NCBI GenBank assembly: GCA_963693305.1
Contig: OY855906.1
Coordinates: forward strand, 8,312,102-8,376,101
DNA from: Meandrina meandrites
Lineage: Eukaryota > Cnidaria > Anthozoa > Scleractinia > Meandrinidae
Direction: 5' to 3'
Length of the DNA: 64,000 nt
In this document: positions 1 to 14,100 of the stretch, piece by piece
Layout of the letters: the number at the start of each line of letters is the position of its first letter
Numbering within the stretch: position 1 is the first letter of the stretch
Translations under genes and position numbers: made by a program
The notes under the pieces: generated by a model
What the model saw: the letters and a program-made list of their open reading frames with translations, nothing else
The model's database searches: none
Told to the model about the DNA's origin: nothing

Positions 1-1671
1 AAACCATTTTTTTCCCTTTTAATTTGTTTCATCACATGATGATGAATATAAGAGACAACAAAAACTAAAAATCAAACTGCAATTTGACAAGTTTTAAACC
101 AAAGATAAATTTAAATCACTACAGCTGCAGTACAGTTTCTTACTTTGTCACAGCATTTTCATTCCATGTATATTTTGCAAGCAAGGTACATATTTTTCAA
201 CCTACAGAGAAACTGGCTTGAATATCCAAATTACTCATTCTTTAAGCTTTGGATCATTATAATCTTCAGTGCACAAAGGCACATAATTATTGGTTGGCAA
301 GTAGTGATACTGCAATTTCAACAACTTGAGTAGTAAACAAATGATTTCTATAAGATTTGCATAAATGTACTTTACTTTGAATTTCTGCCTGAGATTGTTT
401 GATTTCAATGCCATAACTTTTTAACAATTGTCTTGTGCATTAATGTGCACTAGCAAGTTATGGTACACATGCAAAGTTTGGAGAACACATGTACATTAAA
501 ACCTGCATGATAAAAAATTATGGCAAAGCACAATGACCCTGGTCAGGGCTTGAGCCCCGACAATTTGATCTGGCATACAATGGGCTAAGCAATATTAGGC
601 CATCGCATTTCCCACATGGTGCGCGTTTGGGTATGCTGAATTTGATTGTGCTATTCTCCTAGCTATGTGATGATCATTAATATTTAAACTCACAGACAGC
701 AGACAGTGCTGAAGTTTGATGATAATAAAAAAAAAATATAGTTACTACTCCATGTCTTTTCTCTTGCTTTGACTATTAAAAGTGCAAATTGCAGCTGTTG
801 TTTCATGGGTTAAATAAATCACTCTTGCATGGCATAGACAATAATTGGCTAATAGTTGGGCCCAATTTCTTTTTTGAGGCAATGCCAATTACCAGCTGTC
901 CAGCAAAAATAAGGTAGTAATTTGCCCAAAGGAAATGGTTAAGACAAAATTAACTTGTTATAAATGTATCAGTGCTTTGCATCCCCACTTCACCTGGCAC
1001 CTGCTGGAGCTCTGGGAGGTATTTTGAGGTAAATCACTGACTGCAATCAAAAGTTCAATAGTGCAGTTCCACATAAAAGTGATGTGTTCAAAGCTTATAT
1101 TGCTCTCTTGTGGGTGCTTAAAATCTTATTGAAAGAACTGACACATTAACCTTGATTCGAAAAGGCAAATGTTCAAAGAAGCATTGTATGTGAACATTAA
1201 ATTTTATTTACATTACCTTACTTTTCAGCCTAACACTTTATTATTAGATACTGTGAGATAACCTTGGTATCAAACCTTCAAATATGGCTTGTTAGTCTTT
1301 GGATTGGTTGTATTTATCACTGTATGGGATAAAAGATGAGAACCAATTTATAATGTAGACATTCTCTTTTACTAGAAAATAGATTGGGAGCTTATAATGA
1401 GTAAAAAAATAAAACATTAAAATGGCTGTTAAAATTAGTATGCAGTTTGAAAGGTGGCCCTAACTGAAACCAAAGTAAACTGAGGCTGCCAAATTGAACA
1501 TTGTTTGCTCCCAAGCTCCAAAATCTCAGGTAGGCAATAAAAGATAAAGGTAGCACACATGCACAAATATGTATTTCAAACTTTATTGGATGCTACTGAA
1601 TAGTTTCAGTTACATCACTCTCACTCTCAGATATCATATTCATCAGTCATTCAGAGCAAATAATGGCCTAG
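1..1671. other. AT-rich upstream DNA, no gene seen
   Basis: Short ORFs only. No splice-bounded exon, known domain or clear repeat was recognised. Confidence 0.5.
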
Positions 1672-1675
1672 TTAA

Positions 1676-3068
1676 GGTGGTACCCTGGAGTTTGACAGGT
1701 CCGTTTTGGATGGAAATTTCTCAAAATTAAGAGAAGTGGTTGAAGTAAAAACATATCAGGTCAAGACAACTTAAGTTAAGCTTCAGAAAAATTGATGTTT
1801 GAGGTGACAATTTTCACACCTCAGGTGACAAATCCCATTTGAATTGGGGCTCAAAATTTAGAAATTTTCGTTTTACGGCTTTATTTTCAAAAGCTGGTCA
1901 AAATGAAATGTAGGAGTCTATTCCTATACAGAAAAGGAAAAATCCTGCGGGAGCCCGGAGCGGAATACCGCTTCTTTCCTCAGATATCGAGTTTTAAAGT
2001 AAAAAACACGTGCTGATAATTTGCGCGGCGCTTACATCGCGAAGAAAACTCCTTTTGCTCCGGGCTCCCGTGAAAAGTTTCTCTTACCCCATAACAACAA
2101 ACCACGCAAATTTCATTCAGATACGGTAAATTTACAACTTTATTCTTAAAATACCTTCCAGTGCGGTCTGTGTAGGTCCTAAAATTGTGGTAGTTTCTCG
2201 CCGATATCGCATCATAAGATCGTGTTTTATCGGGCGCCATTTTGAAATCTTCTTATAAAACCGCTGTTCGAAGTGTTTGTGGCAATACTTGACCGATTAC
2301 AGCGCGAAGAATGCCGAAAATCTACGATCTTGTCCGTCCTTTGACGAAGTTCAACATGGCGGTGTAAACAACTACGTAATGCATAGCAACGGTGTTAACT
2401 TGAGACCTCGGCTAATGGGCACAGCGGGTAATAGGCGTACTGAGTTACTGCGCACGTATCCCGTGAAGAATCTCATGCTGGGCGGCACATTCTTGCGGTG
2501 TTGTGTAAATATAATGTCACGAGTCCAAAAAACGAAATAAACCACGATATAGCCATTAAATGGAGCCAAAATACCAAGGAACTACATAAAGGACACGAGT
2601 TAAGTTTATTTCTGCCATCAACTTTGAATTCAAGACGCGTAAATTGCTCTGAAGGACTGATTTTGGCTTATAGTCGATATTTCACAATGATCGATAGTGT
2701 AACACAATGCCGCTTCCTAAATCACGTTCGTCCGGTATAATGATCGTCATTTAGGTTCTTTTGTAGACTATTTTGCAGACACTTTCACAGGAAAGCTACA
2801 GCGGACCTGAACTTGTGTCTTCCAAGATGTAGCAAAGCTTTTCAGCGGCAAAAGCAGCCTCAAATCAAGCATTGGTGCGTGTCACACAATAAATTCAATA
2901 TGGCGGCGCAAAGCGCCAGCTTAGCAACCAACTTTAGGCTTTAATTATTCCGCACATAGCCAGAATGGAGCGCTTATCTCTTGGTATTGTGAATAAATCT
3001 ATGTTATCTTTGAAATCCTTAAATGTTTTGATATGTTTCATTTTTGAGCCAAACTCCAGGGTACCACC
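1676..3068. mobile_element. 1.4-kb TIR element with TTAA target site
   Basis: Inverted ends GGTGGTACCCTGGAGTTTG at 1676 and its complement near 3050-3068, each bordered by TTAA (1672-1675 and 3069-3072). No transposase is seen, so it is non-autonomous. TTAA sites fit piggyBac or Kolobok. Confidence 0.7.
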
Positions 3069-3737
3069 TTAACTCTGTAAAGCCTGACAAAAAATTGATC
3101 ATCAGGTTGAGAAAACAAATAAAATATCACATTTTCAAAGGTGATCGACCTGCACCAAAACAAAAACAGAGTTTAGAAAGTATACTAAATAAGACACTGG
3201 AATTCAATGCTTATCTTGTGTGGACAGAAAGATGGCCTCTGTTTCTTCTTAATTGTTGTAAAATCAAACTCTGGAAACTCCGTTCAAAAATGGAATACCA
3301 CAAACCTTACTCAGGCAACGGAAGTTCGCTCAGCGTGTGCGAGCAAATCTCAGCCATTTATTCTGTCAATATTTGAGACCACAGCTGCTCGAAGGTTTGA
3401 CTGCTCACAACGTTGTTGTACTACACATCAAATTCCCAGCAAAATGAAGCTCACTGTGGTTGAAGAACTGCATTTGAAATCTCAAAAGGTTGAATTAGCG
3501 AAGCGAAATTTTGCAGAGGTCCACCGAGATCTGTAGAGAATTCAGCAACAAGCATTTCACTGATTTCACGGGTTGGGTGTTTTAGGTCACATCCGGTGAA
3601 TTCGCGACCAAACCTCGTGATACTTCGGGAACGTGTTTGAATAAGGGAGTGACTATTCAGCACTCAGTTGATGTTGTGAGACTTCTCATTTTTTCATACA
3701 TGAAGTATAAATCACACTTTTTTTTCAAGTTAAAAAA

Positions 3738-3814
3738 GGTCGCCAACAATAGGATTTGAACCCGGTCCGTCAGATTACCGCGCGGGAACTCTACCCACTA
3801 GGCTACCGACGACC
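3738..3814 (-). other. tRNA-like sequence / tRNA pseudogene
   Basis: Minus strand has A-box TAGCCTAGTGG, B-box GGTTCAAATCC, and ends GGTCGTC / GGCGACC that pair. The T stem and the anticodon arm do not fold cleanly, so a tRNA-derived relic is more likely than a working tRNA. Confidence 0.45.
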
Positions 3815-3892
3815 AGCTACAAGAAGCTCTAAAATTTTGGCTATATATCCTAACCTCAATATAAAGCTAACCGCAAGCAAACTAAGCTAACG

Positions 3893-4013
3893 TAGGCTAA
3901 CCGGAGTGTTTTTTAGGATAAACGGAGTGCTAGTAGGCTAACCGGAGTGCATAGTAGGCTAACCGAAGTGTATCGTAGGCTAACCGGAGAGCTAAATAGA
4001 CTAACCGGAGTGC
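3893..4013 (+). repeat. Imperfect ~22-bp tandem repeat
   Basis: Five to six copies of a unit like GTAGGCTAACCGGAGTGC. Confidence 0.75.
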
Positions 4014-4412
4014 TGTTTTGTATTCACTACATGAACTGAGTGTTACGTGGTATAAATTGTCATGATGTGTCTCCCTATTGTCTCACAACATCAACTGAGT
4101 ACAGAATAGTCACTCCCGTTTGAATAATGGCGGCCAACAAATCTCGACAAAAACAATCGAAAAAAACGGCCTTCCCGCACTCGGACAGCAGAACGGTTTG
4201 GACAGGTGAGCAAGAACCACTCTGGATAGATTAAGAAAATGCAAAAAATCGAATTCGAGAATTTTGGTCGGGGTGGCACTTCAAAAATTTCCAAGTGCTT
4301 GTAAAATTAACTCAACAATGCACGGGGATGAAGTTTATAATTTCTTTTATAAATTGCTAAGGAAATAGCGCGCGCTCAAACTCGTGACGTAAGCAGCGTG
4401 CATAATAATTAA

Positions 4413-4792
4413 GGCCTGGCTAAACTATGAAACATTGTTGCCGAAACATTGTTGCCGACGCAAATGTCTCCCAGATTAGCCAGCGGGAAACACATGTTGG
4501 GGAAAAAAATTTTGCTTCACGGCAACAAAAAATGGTTCTGCTTCAAGTCAAAAACAATTTTGTTTCCCGGACACAAATTTTTCTTCCGAAACATATGCTG
4601 CCCAGTTAAGCCCCGCGAAAACAATGTTGACTTGTTTACGTGCATGCGTGACACTTTGTCCCCGGAACATTGTTTCCAAGTTTAGCCACTCGGGCAGCAA
4701 AACATTTTTCTTGTTTCCCGCTAATTTAGCCACCCAGGAAACATGTCAAGGGACAATGTTTCGGCAACAATGTTTCCTAGTTTAGCCAGGCC
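4413..4792. mobile_element. MITE with TTAA target site
   Basis: Inverted ends GGCCTGGCTAAACTA and TAGTTTAGCCAGGCC, flanked by TTAA at 4409-4412 and 4793-4796. It is internally rich in copies of AAACATTGTT and its complement. Its ends are unrelated to those of the element at 1676. Confidence 0.75.
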
Positions 4793-4954
4793 TTAACTCG
4801 ATAAAGCAAGCGCATGACGTAGGCAGCGTGCTTAATGGAGCTATACTGAATTCTTACTGACCAATCACAGCGCGCCATTACTAGAACATTTTATTATAAA
4901 CAACATAGTGCACTTACATTTAAAAGAATACAGTTTCTTCGTCAGTTTATACTA

Positions 4955-5052
4955 TTTATAAAATATTGATGGCAAATTTATAGAAATCTAAGACAAAAAC
5001 TAATGAGGCCGTTTTTCTTTTTCTTTCAGCAGCCGTCAGCCGAAGACACACC
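4955..5052 (+). promoter_or_regulatory. Possible gene 1 proximal promoter / 5' UTR
   Basis: A TATA-like TTTATAAAAT lies at about 4955-4964. The strong CTTTTTCTTTCAG acceptor ending at 5029 suggests instead that a non-coding first exon lies further upstream. Only the acceptor is convincing. Confidence 0.3.
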
Positions 5053-5107
5053 ATGCTTTTCTTGTGGGTTTGCGGTTTTGTTGCAGTGTTTCTTACCCCA
5101 TGCCAAG
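5053..5107 (+). CDS. Gene 1 exon 1: signal peptide
   Basis: The ATG at 5053 has A at -3 and opens a hydrophobic leader ([19 protein letters not shown]), followed by a GTAAAC donor. Exon phase at the end is 1. A strong polypyrimidine-CAG acceptor ends at 5029, so this exon may begin at 5030 after a non-coding 5' exon. Cleavage is probably near CQG/A. Confidence 0.85.
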
Positions 5108-8100
5108 GTAAACAAACCATCGTTCGATTTGTTACAAAGTTGGTACAAGAAAAGTTGGTACAAGTTAGGTAAATATTGTAGTAACATTTGCAACTCGGAT
5201 AGACTACGAGCAGCCCCAATTTTTTCGCATTCCGTCGAGCGTGAAGTGAAAAAAATGACCGCGCGAAAATTGTGGACGAGGCGAACGGAAGCGACACTTT
5301 TTTTTCTCTTCACGCTATACGGACTACGAAAAAATAGGGGCTGCTCGTAGTCTATCTGAGTTTCAAATGTTACTACAATATTTACCTAACTTGTACCAAC
5401 TTTAAAGGGGTAAAATTCAACTTATCATGATCAGGACATATCATAATGCCTTTTGTGCCATTCATATTTTATATTTCAGCTGCTTCGTCCAATTGTGAGA
5501 ATCCTCCACTGGATATATCTATTGTTATTGACCGAACAAAGAGTGTAGGAGCGGACAACTATGATTCCATGTTGGACTCGGTCAGCAATCTCATTTCCAA
5601 GTATGATGTTGGTGAACACAAAACTCACTTCTCAATCGTGACGTACGCTGGTGACGCCAAAGTCCGCGTGAGCCTGGACGATCCAAAGTACCACAGTCAA
5701 GAGGCGCTACAACAGCTTCTCCAAGAAATGAAGGATAAAGACAAGCTAGGGAATCCAACACGCACAGATATAGCACTGAAAACGGTCGGCGAAGAGGTGT
5801 TTGTCGAAAAGAATGGAGATCGGCCAGAATCGCCAAACATCATGATAATTTTCACTGATGGAGGGACGCACAAAAGTTCAGATCCTTATAATACCGTCAT
5901 ACCAACACTTGAGGTGAGATATTTTATTACTATACATACGTACGAATGTTTAAGGCGACTGACGTTAAACCTGAACCTGGGTGATTTTCAGGGTGTTGAC
6001 CCTCAACTCGAACTCTCTAAGCAGTAGTTACAACTCATTACTGGCGACTTGAGAAGTGTGTCCGTGTTGTTATTCGAGTGACAAACTAAAAATAATAGAG
6101 ACCAGTTGATGCAAAGGTTCCATACCTTACCTCCGGTCTGGGGTCACTACCTATACACTCATTTAAATCAATGTAGTTGTGACCTGTTGTCCTTGCCAGC
6201 TGAGTACAATACCGAGTACGAATTGAATCTCCCCTTTTAAAAAAGATTCCTGCCTGGTATAATGGGGTTCCTAACAAGTCTAAAGATATTGTATTTCATC
6301 TTACAATACAGGCAGAAGGAGTTCATCGAGTGGCCGTTGGCATTGGCAAGAGCATAAAGCAATCGGAGCTTGAGACTATTGCTGGAGACCCAGGAAGGGT
6401 AGTGAATGCTAAGGATTTTGAAGACCTTAACAACCAGTTGGACGATATTCGTGAAGTTACTTGCAGTAAGTATTTCTTCTGCCTTTCATTGATAAACTGT
6501 TACAGGACTGGATAAAGTAACTGTAAAGTACTGGCAAAATGTATGAACGCACAGTTTGGTGATGCTCAGGAGGATCAGGCTAAAATCACCGGTAAAAGCT
6601 TGCAGTGGAATCCACGTGGCAAAACACCAAGGGAAAGACCGATAATGATGTGGCTCCTGTTAAGATACAAAAAATACGGACGTCTATGACACAGAAGGGA
6701 TATAATAAGGGTAGCGAAAATAATTATACAGCCGCGACGCTATGGTAAAGTTAATATGACCTTTTTCGGCTGCTAAAATTAAAGATTTATTCTTCAGCAT
6801 ACATTGCTAATGAGTTTAATAGATAAAATCAATATGCATGGATGAATATCCTTAATAAAGTGAAACGTTTTGCTTGTGTGACCATTACTCTTTTCTAGAT
6901 ATCGATGGAGGATATACAGAGTGGACTGAATGGACAGAATGTTCTGCAACTTGTGGTGGAGGAGTTCGACGGCATTCTAGAACTTGCACAAATCCAAAGC
7001 CAAAAAATAAAGGGAAAACTTGTATTGAACAAGACCTGGGTCCACCTGAGGAAACTGGAGAGTGTAACACCCAGGAATGTCGTAAGAACTGAAAAGCACT
7101 TTCTCTTAATGGTTTACCCCGACAACGCCAAAGGAATGTGGTTATTATGCATTAAGTCACTTTCTGCGACGTATAAGGTTATCTTCAGCAGACCCTCCTG
7201 TATCGATCCTGTAAAGGGACAACCATGAGACATGAAAACAAACTCTCAAATACTCAACTGGGGTTACACAATTACAAGTCGATTGCTGGGGTGATAAATG
7301 AGTCAAATAGCTTTTTTAAAGCGTTACTCGAAATTTCTGTTATTGTTGCATATAATTTAGGTAGTTATTTAACTCAAACTCATAACCAGGTTTTATTCTT
7401 AAGTAGACTTTAGGTATTCATCGAATTATGTTGGTAATCTAACTGTGATTTGCTCTTAGCCGTACCTGGTGGTTACACGGATTGGTCTGAATGGGGAGAA
7501 TGCAGTGTAACATGCGGAGGAGGAGTTCAAAAACGAACAAGAACGTGCACCAATCCCCCTCCATCAGGTGGTGGGCCAACGTGCATCGAGCAAAACCTGG
7601 GACCAGCAGAAGAAGAAAAAGATTGTAACACACAGGACTGCCGTATGTTAAACATTATATCCTAGTCAAACATGTTAGCACTGTCTGTGTCGTTTGTGTT
7701 TGTTACGTTTTTACGATTGTGTGTTTTCTCCTTTCACTAAGTTAATCACGTGTGTCAGGATCTTCAACTCAGCTCGCAAGGCGACAAGATAGGATTAAAA
7801 CACGTTGGATCCTTTTCAGCTTAATGCGTCAAAAGTAATTTGCATTATATTAATTACAAATTGAATTTATTGGTACCTTCCTGTCGCTGTTTTTATTTCC
7901 CAGTGGCCTAGCCAACGATACACAATTCATTAACGAAAAATTGACCAGTGTATTAATAATTTGGCATCGGTATTGATAAGTAAACTTTATTTGGCTCGTT
8001 AGCTGTTTTGAATGTAAGTTAATTATCGAGTTATTTGTTTTTAGCCGTACCTGGTGGTTACACGGACTGGTCTGAATGGGGGGAATGCAGTGTAACATGT

Positions 8101-11100
8101 GGAGGAGGAGTTCAAAAACGAACAAGAACCTGCACCAGTCCCCCTCCATCTGGTGGTGGGCCAACGTGCATCGAGCAAAATCTGGGAGCAGCAGAGGAGG
8201 AAAAAAATTGTAACACACAGGACTGTGGTATGTCAAAAGCTAAATCGCGTCTTATTAAACATAAAATAATATACGAGCATTGTCAATTCCCCTACTATCA
8301 CTGATTTCTTTGCCTATTGACAATGACATGTTTTCTCCCTTCAATCGTGATAAGTCAGTTGAATGAAGTCAATGAACGGAATGATATAAAAAAGAAAACT
8401 TCGGAACATTGGCAATTTCGAAATTTTCGAAGTGATCCCAAAACAGTGATCAAATGGTTGTGCTGAGGTCGTGGGATTTGGTTTGAGCTTTGGCGCTGTC
8501 CTAGAGTAGCATTTTGTGTTCGATGGTTAAGTTTAAATCCATTGGAGCCTTGGCACTCAATCCCGCGGTTACTGCAACAAGCCTGGTTTGGTTTTCAGCT
8601 GCAAGAAAGCACGAAACATCTCACGGAAGCATGTGCAGTTTTACTAAAACCAGGTCCCATTAACGGGACAGTAAAAGCTTCTCAAAATAATAAGTAAATG
8701 ACTAATTGACTTAGATTTTCTTTGGGCCATAAAAAGCGCTAACAGTGAGAGAGTCAGATAAGAGTGGTATTAGTAAATGACACTATTACTTACACTGTAA
8801 TAATCAGAGCGATCTTTTCCCCGTATTGTTTGTTTCGTGATCGCTCGCAGGTGAAGATGGCAATTGGTCTCCTTGGGGCAACCCAGGTCCTTGTGACAAG
8901 ACCTGTGGAGGAGGTACACGAAAGAGGCAAAGAACATGCACCAATCCACCCCCCTCTGGAGATGGTGAAGACTGTAAAGGAAGTAATATAAAAAGCGAGC
9001 CGTGCAACACACAACCATGTAAGTATATCAATCGATAGAGAGCTACTTCTGAAATTGTTTTATCCTCAATGGAATGTTATGGAACTTAATTGTGATGTTC
9101 CTAAAGCTCTAAAACCCTCTTCATTGAGGCTGTATTAGTTTTCGTTTTTTTTTTGTTTTTCATAGTTTACTTATACTGTCAATATGCCAATATTTTGCTT
9201 CTATGAAGGTCCCACTCCGGAGCCGCCTCCGCCAAAACCTTGCAAGGAACATCTTGACGTCGGTGTCATCATCGATTCCTCTAACAGTATAAGACCAGGT
9301 GACTACAGTACTGCTCGTCGATTTATAACTGAAATGGCTGAAAGACTTGATATTTCTGAAGCGGGAACACATATGGCAATCCTTCTTTACAGTTGGGAAG
9401 CGCATACTTGGCACAGGTTGGTAGAAGCAGTTTAAATCCGACCTTGGAGAATTGGTCTTCCATTTATCTCATTTTTACGACTATTTTGCAGAATGCAAAA
9501 TTGGAGTTTAGTTAACGAGCGCGTTGTCACTCGCTCAGACGGTCAACGTTCCATGGGTCGTAAACTTTTTTGTGATTCCGCTGACCAATGCATAACTTGA
9601 CGATGAAATTTTCAAAATGTCTACAAATGTGAAATGTAGTGAAGCAATGAGTGATGAGATAATTACAGCTATGTCAAGAGCATGTGGTGCGAGCATTTTC
9701 CTCTTTGAGTTGTTTAAAAACAACCTAGAAAGCATTTGTTGTCCTTGTTACGAAATGAACGCGGGCTCCTGGCAAGCATGGGTTTCAATAACATGACGCA
9801 TGCAATGCGTGAATATTGAGCAAAATAATAAAGGTTGAGCACACGATATGGTCTGTCACGCGCGAATTTTCAAAGTATTTACACTTTGTTCACAATTTTC
9901 TCATTTCTTTTTTCTTACTAGAAAAGATCAGTTATATAATGCCTTATCAAAGAAAACCAACTAAATGTTCGACTATGTTTAATATGTCAAGACTCGTGGC
10001 TAGTCACGAAAGACATTACATAAGCAGACATTGTTGAATGTGTCATCAAACAGTGATTAAAATTGCACTAATACGCGCAGAAAGCAATGACTACTTTATT
10101 TTACAAGTAAAATTACCATTAACAACTTTGGACGCTTAACAGAAGTACACAATAAATTTGACAACCATTTGGCAGTAAATGCATGGATATCACACGTGTA
10201 TAATTCCTTTAGTAACACTATACTGCGACTTAATGTTCGACTACGTTAAAAATTGACAGATGTCAAGACTCGTGGTTAGTCACGAAAAAGATTACATAAG
10301 CTGACATTGCTCCTGCTGACCGTGTCATCAAACAGTGAATAGAATTGCACTACTGCCGCGCAGAAAGCAACGGTAACTCTAGTTTACAAGTAAAATTATC
10401 ATTAACAACTTTGGACGCTTAACAGAAGTACACAACAAAGTTGACAACCATTTGGCAGTAAATGTATGGATAACACACGTGTATCATGCCTTTAGTAACA
10501 ACATACCTGTATACTGCAACTTAATGCACTAATACGCGCAGAAAGTAATGGCAACTCTATTTTACAAGTAAAATTACCATTAATAACTTGGACGCTTAAC
10601 AGAAGTACACAATAAAGTTGACAACCATTTGGCAGTAAATGCATGGATATCACACGTGTATCTTTCCTTTAGTAACACTATACTGCAACTTAATGTTCGA
10701 CTATGTTTAACAGCTTTTAAGACAAGTGGTTTAAGTCATGAAATACATTTACATAAGCAGTCATTGCTCCTGTTGAGCGTGGGATAAACATCACTTTTGT
10801 CTCTTCAACTCATGTAACGCTGGATTTGGCGTCGTAATATAAACATTATGAAACAATTCAAGTTATTATGGAGGAGAAGAATGTCCAGTTTATGTGCACT
10901 TTGAAATAGTAGCAATTGACAAGAAATTGTTGTTTACGTCAGTTTTTTCTTGATCCTTATCATCTGATGCTGCCGTAAATTGAGCATTTTCACGCGATAT
11001 ATTTTTTTTATTTCCTCATTAGGCAAAACTTGATTTTGTATATGTATCTCATTATTCATAAGTGGGATGCACATAGACTGTAGTTTTAATTGTTGTTTTC

Positions 11101-14100
11101 AAAGTTTGCATTGTATCACTGGATTTCATAATTTACAGCTTTTTCTAGCGTTACATTTTTTGTAACTGTGGCGACAGGCAATAGCGTGCGCTAAGCCTAA
11201 ATTATTATAAATGGGAAGCACTTATTAGCTTCTTGGGATAAAAAACTTGTCAGAGGAAAAAAAAGAAAAAGAAAGATCGTGCGCGTGGCCGCCCGTGTGT
11301 TGAACTCTCTCCCTCCATGCTTTCCAACCCAACGCATTTAAGTAACTTAACATACAAAGCGTATATGTGTCTAAAGCGTTAAGAATCATTGTATTGCGGA
11401 TTTTAAGAGGTTTAAAGAAGGGACAGCAAAAAGAAATTTATTTTTGGAACAAAACTAAAATATTTTCATCTTTTCTGCTTATACTGATGCATGTTCTTCA
11501 TCATGGGAAATAGTCGTCGCCTCAAAGACCTTTGATTTATTTTATTCTTTAACAATAGAATTTTTTAAAAGACAATTTCATCTAAATAACTATGCTGTTA
11601 TTCCAACGGGTACAAGAGTGACACAAGAGGTTCTAGTTTTCGTTCGTGAGGAGCGGTGAACCCACGAAGGTGAAACGAATCCGCCGCACACATAACACAC
11701 AAAAAGGACAATAAACCCGTGCTATAGGGTGGTAAAGGGAAATCACTCCTGTGTGAAACTTTTGATTCACGTTTCGTTTTGCACGTGGGAAACCTTAACC
11801 AAATTCCGTACATGAAAGGAAAAACTTGCTTTTCACAGCAAAAGTATTTCATACATAATACCTGATATTTTCTAGATTTACCGATGCCCAATCGATTGGC
11901 GCAATAAAGTCTAAAGCAAACAGTTTACCGCACATCCAAGGTGGAACAAGGACAGATAGAGCCCTGGAACTAGCAGCCGAAGATTTCTTTGGCTGGGAAG
12001 ACAGCGGTGACAGGCCAGATAAACCAAACGTGTTGATTGTGCTTACAGATGGTGACACGAACGAAGGGAGCAAGCCATTCAGCCAAGTGATTCCTCCTTT
12101 AGAAGTGAGTGTGTGAACACAAAGCGGGAGTTAAAGGGGCACTGTCACGAGCACAACTTCAACAAATTTCAAAGTTTGAATAATATTTTTCTCAACACTT
12201 TATATGATATCACACATGTTACAGAAGGAAAAAATATCACTCATGTTGCAGAAGGAAAAATAATACACATAAAATAAAAGGGAGACATAAAATACATCGG
12301 GTTACTTAATTAATAAAGCCTACCTATCAAAAACGTTTGACTTGTCTAAGTTTTTACATAAATTTCTCGACGCGGTATTTAAATTTAGTTTCCTTTTGAA
12401 TTCATTTACCTCAGGCTCTATTTGATTAAGTTTCTGATTGTAAAGGCAATACTTTGCCAATAGCATGCAGTAATTTGATTTCTTTTGTAGAGGGTTTCGT
12501 TGCAGTTGACCAAAATTTAGGGATTTGCCGTTTTCTTCATTGAAGTGTTGTAAAATTCTATGAAAGAACTGTTTAGAATGGCGGCACTCGATGAAAGTAT
12601 GGCTTATTGAATCTGGCTTGCCGTAGTGGGTACCGTCTGAGTTATTTGATACTCCTAAGACGTGAAGTTCTTTTTGGAGACAAGTATCCTATGAGCGAGT
12701 TTGAAGTGAAATTCTTTATGTTTGTTCTCTTTGCACATAAATTTGAGAAAATCGATAGCTGTTTTAGTTTTTCCAATGAATATCATTTGGTGAGAGATCT
12801 CGTTCCCATCTACTAAGTGCAGTTACTTTCGGTAATAGTCTTTGTTTTTCGTTTTCGTAAGATCGATCGATACTGAAGGTGACAATTGAAAATTGACACT
12901 ATCAAGAAAACGTTTCTCGTTTAATTGAACTTTTTTGCTCTTTCTAGTAGGTGTTTCGGAATTGCGGATGTGGCTTGGTAATAGTTTAAGAAGTTGCACT
13001 TTATTTTGTATGTTTGTTTGAATTCTTGAAAGGATAAAACTTTCCATTCTCACTGAGGATATCTTGATATAGACAATTTCATCTTCACATCAGCTTTTCA
13101 GAAAAATCGGCCTATTCCCAACGAGAATTTCGTTGTTATTGAAGAGTATCATTTCTTGACCAATGTCACTTTCATACAGGGTTTTAAGTTCTAAAAAGTA
13201 AGTTTGAATAATATACGCTTAGACGAAATGCTATATACACAATGTATTTTTCTATGTAGGAAGCAGGAGTCAGAAGAGTTGCCGTCGGAATTGGAAACGG
13301 GATAGATATAAGAGAGCTCCGACAAATCGCCAGCGCCTACAGCGATGTTCTACAAGTTTATAGCTATAATCAATTATCTAGCAAACTGGAAGAGATCATG
13401 AAAATGTCTTGCGAGGAGCAGTATCCTGGTACGTGAGCTAAACGCAAGTGGAACTAGTAGCACCATTAAGAATGCACTGCATTACATTCATGTAAGGCAA
13501 CTTAGAGAACAGGACGTTGGGTGAAGTATCTGTTTCTGTTTTTAACTAGCCATGGGTTCTAAGGCTTCCTTCAAAAAAACATAAATTATACGTCCTGTAT
13601 AGACATTGCAATTATCGCACACGAATAAACGTAAAAGATTTATCCGAATGCCGAGGAAGCCGCATGCATGGCATTTTGCCACTATTCGAGTTCTCGGACA
13701 AATTCGGAGTTCTTTGTACAAATGAGTACCGGTGGATTACTGGCAAGCTAACAAAATCCTGAAAACAACTGCGATGGACTGGTATCTCAGCAACGGGGTG
13801 TTGTAATACTAAGAACTTGCTATATCTACTCGCTATTGTTTCTGTTGTTCTCATATATCAACAGGTGATTGTGGTAACTGGGGATCTTATGGAGGTTGCA
13901 GCAAGAGTTGTGGTGGTGGGGTCCAAGTTCGCACAAGAACTTGCCCAGCTAAAAATCTTCATTTAAGGAAGCAAAAGAAGCATTGTAATACCAACCTTTG
14001 CCCAGGACAAAGTAGGTATCACAACATCACAACAAACGAAGCCTTGTAACACAAAGCTGTGTCCAGAAAAACTCCAAACGAATCGCATCTTTGTTGCAGA

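Noticed and set aside
3738..3814. A functional tRNA gene on the minus strand
   Set aside because: The A and B boxes fit, but the T stem and anticodon arm do not pair properly, so it is listed only as tRNA-like.
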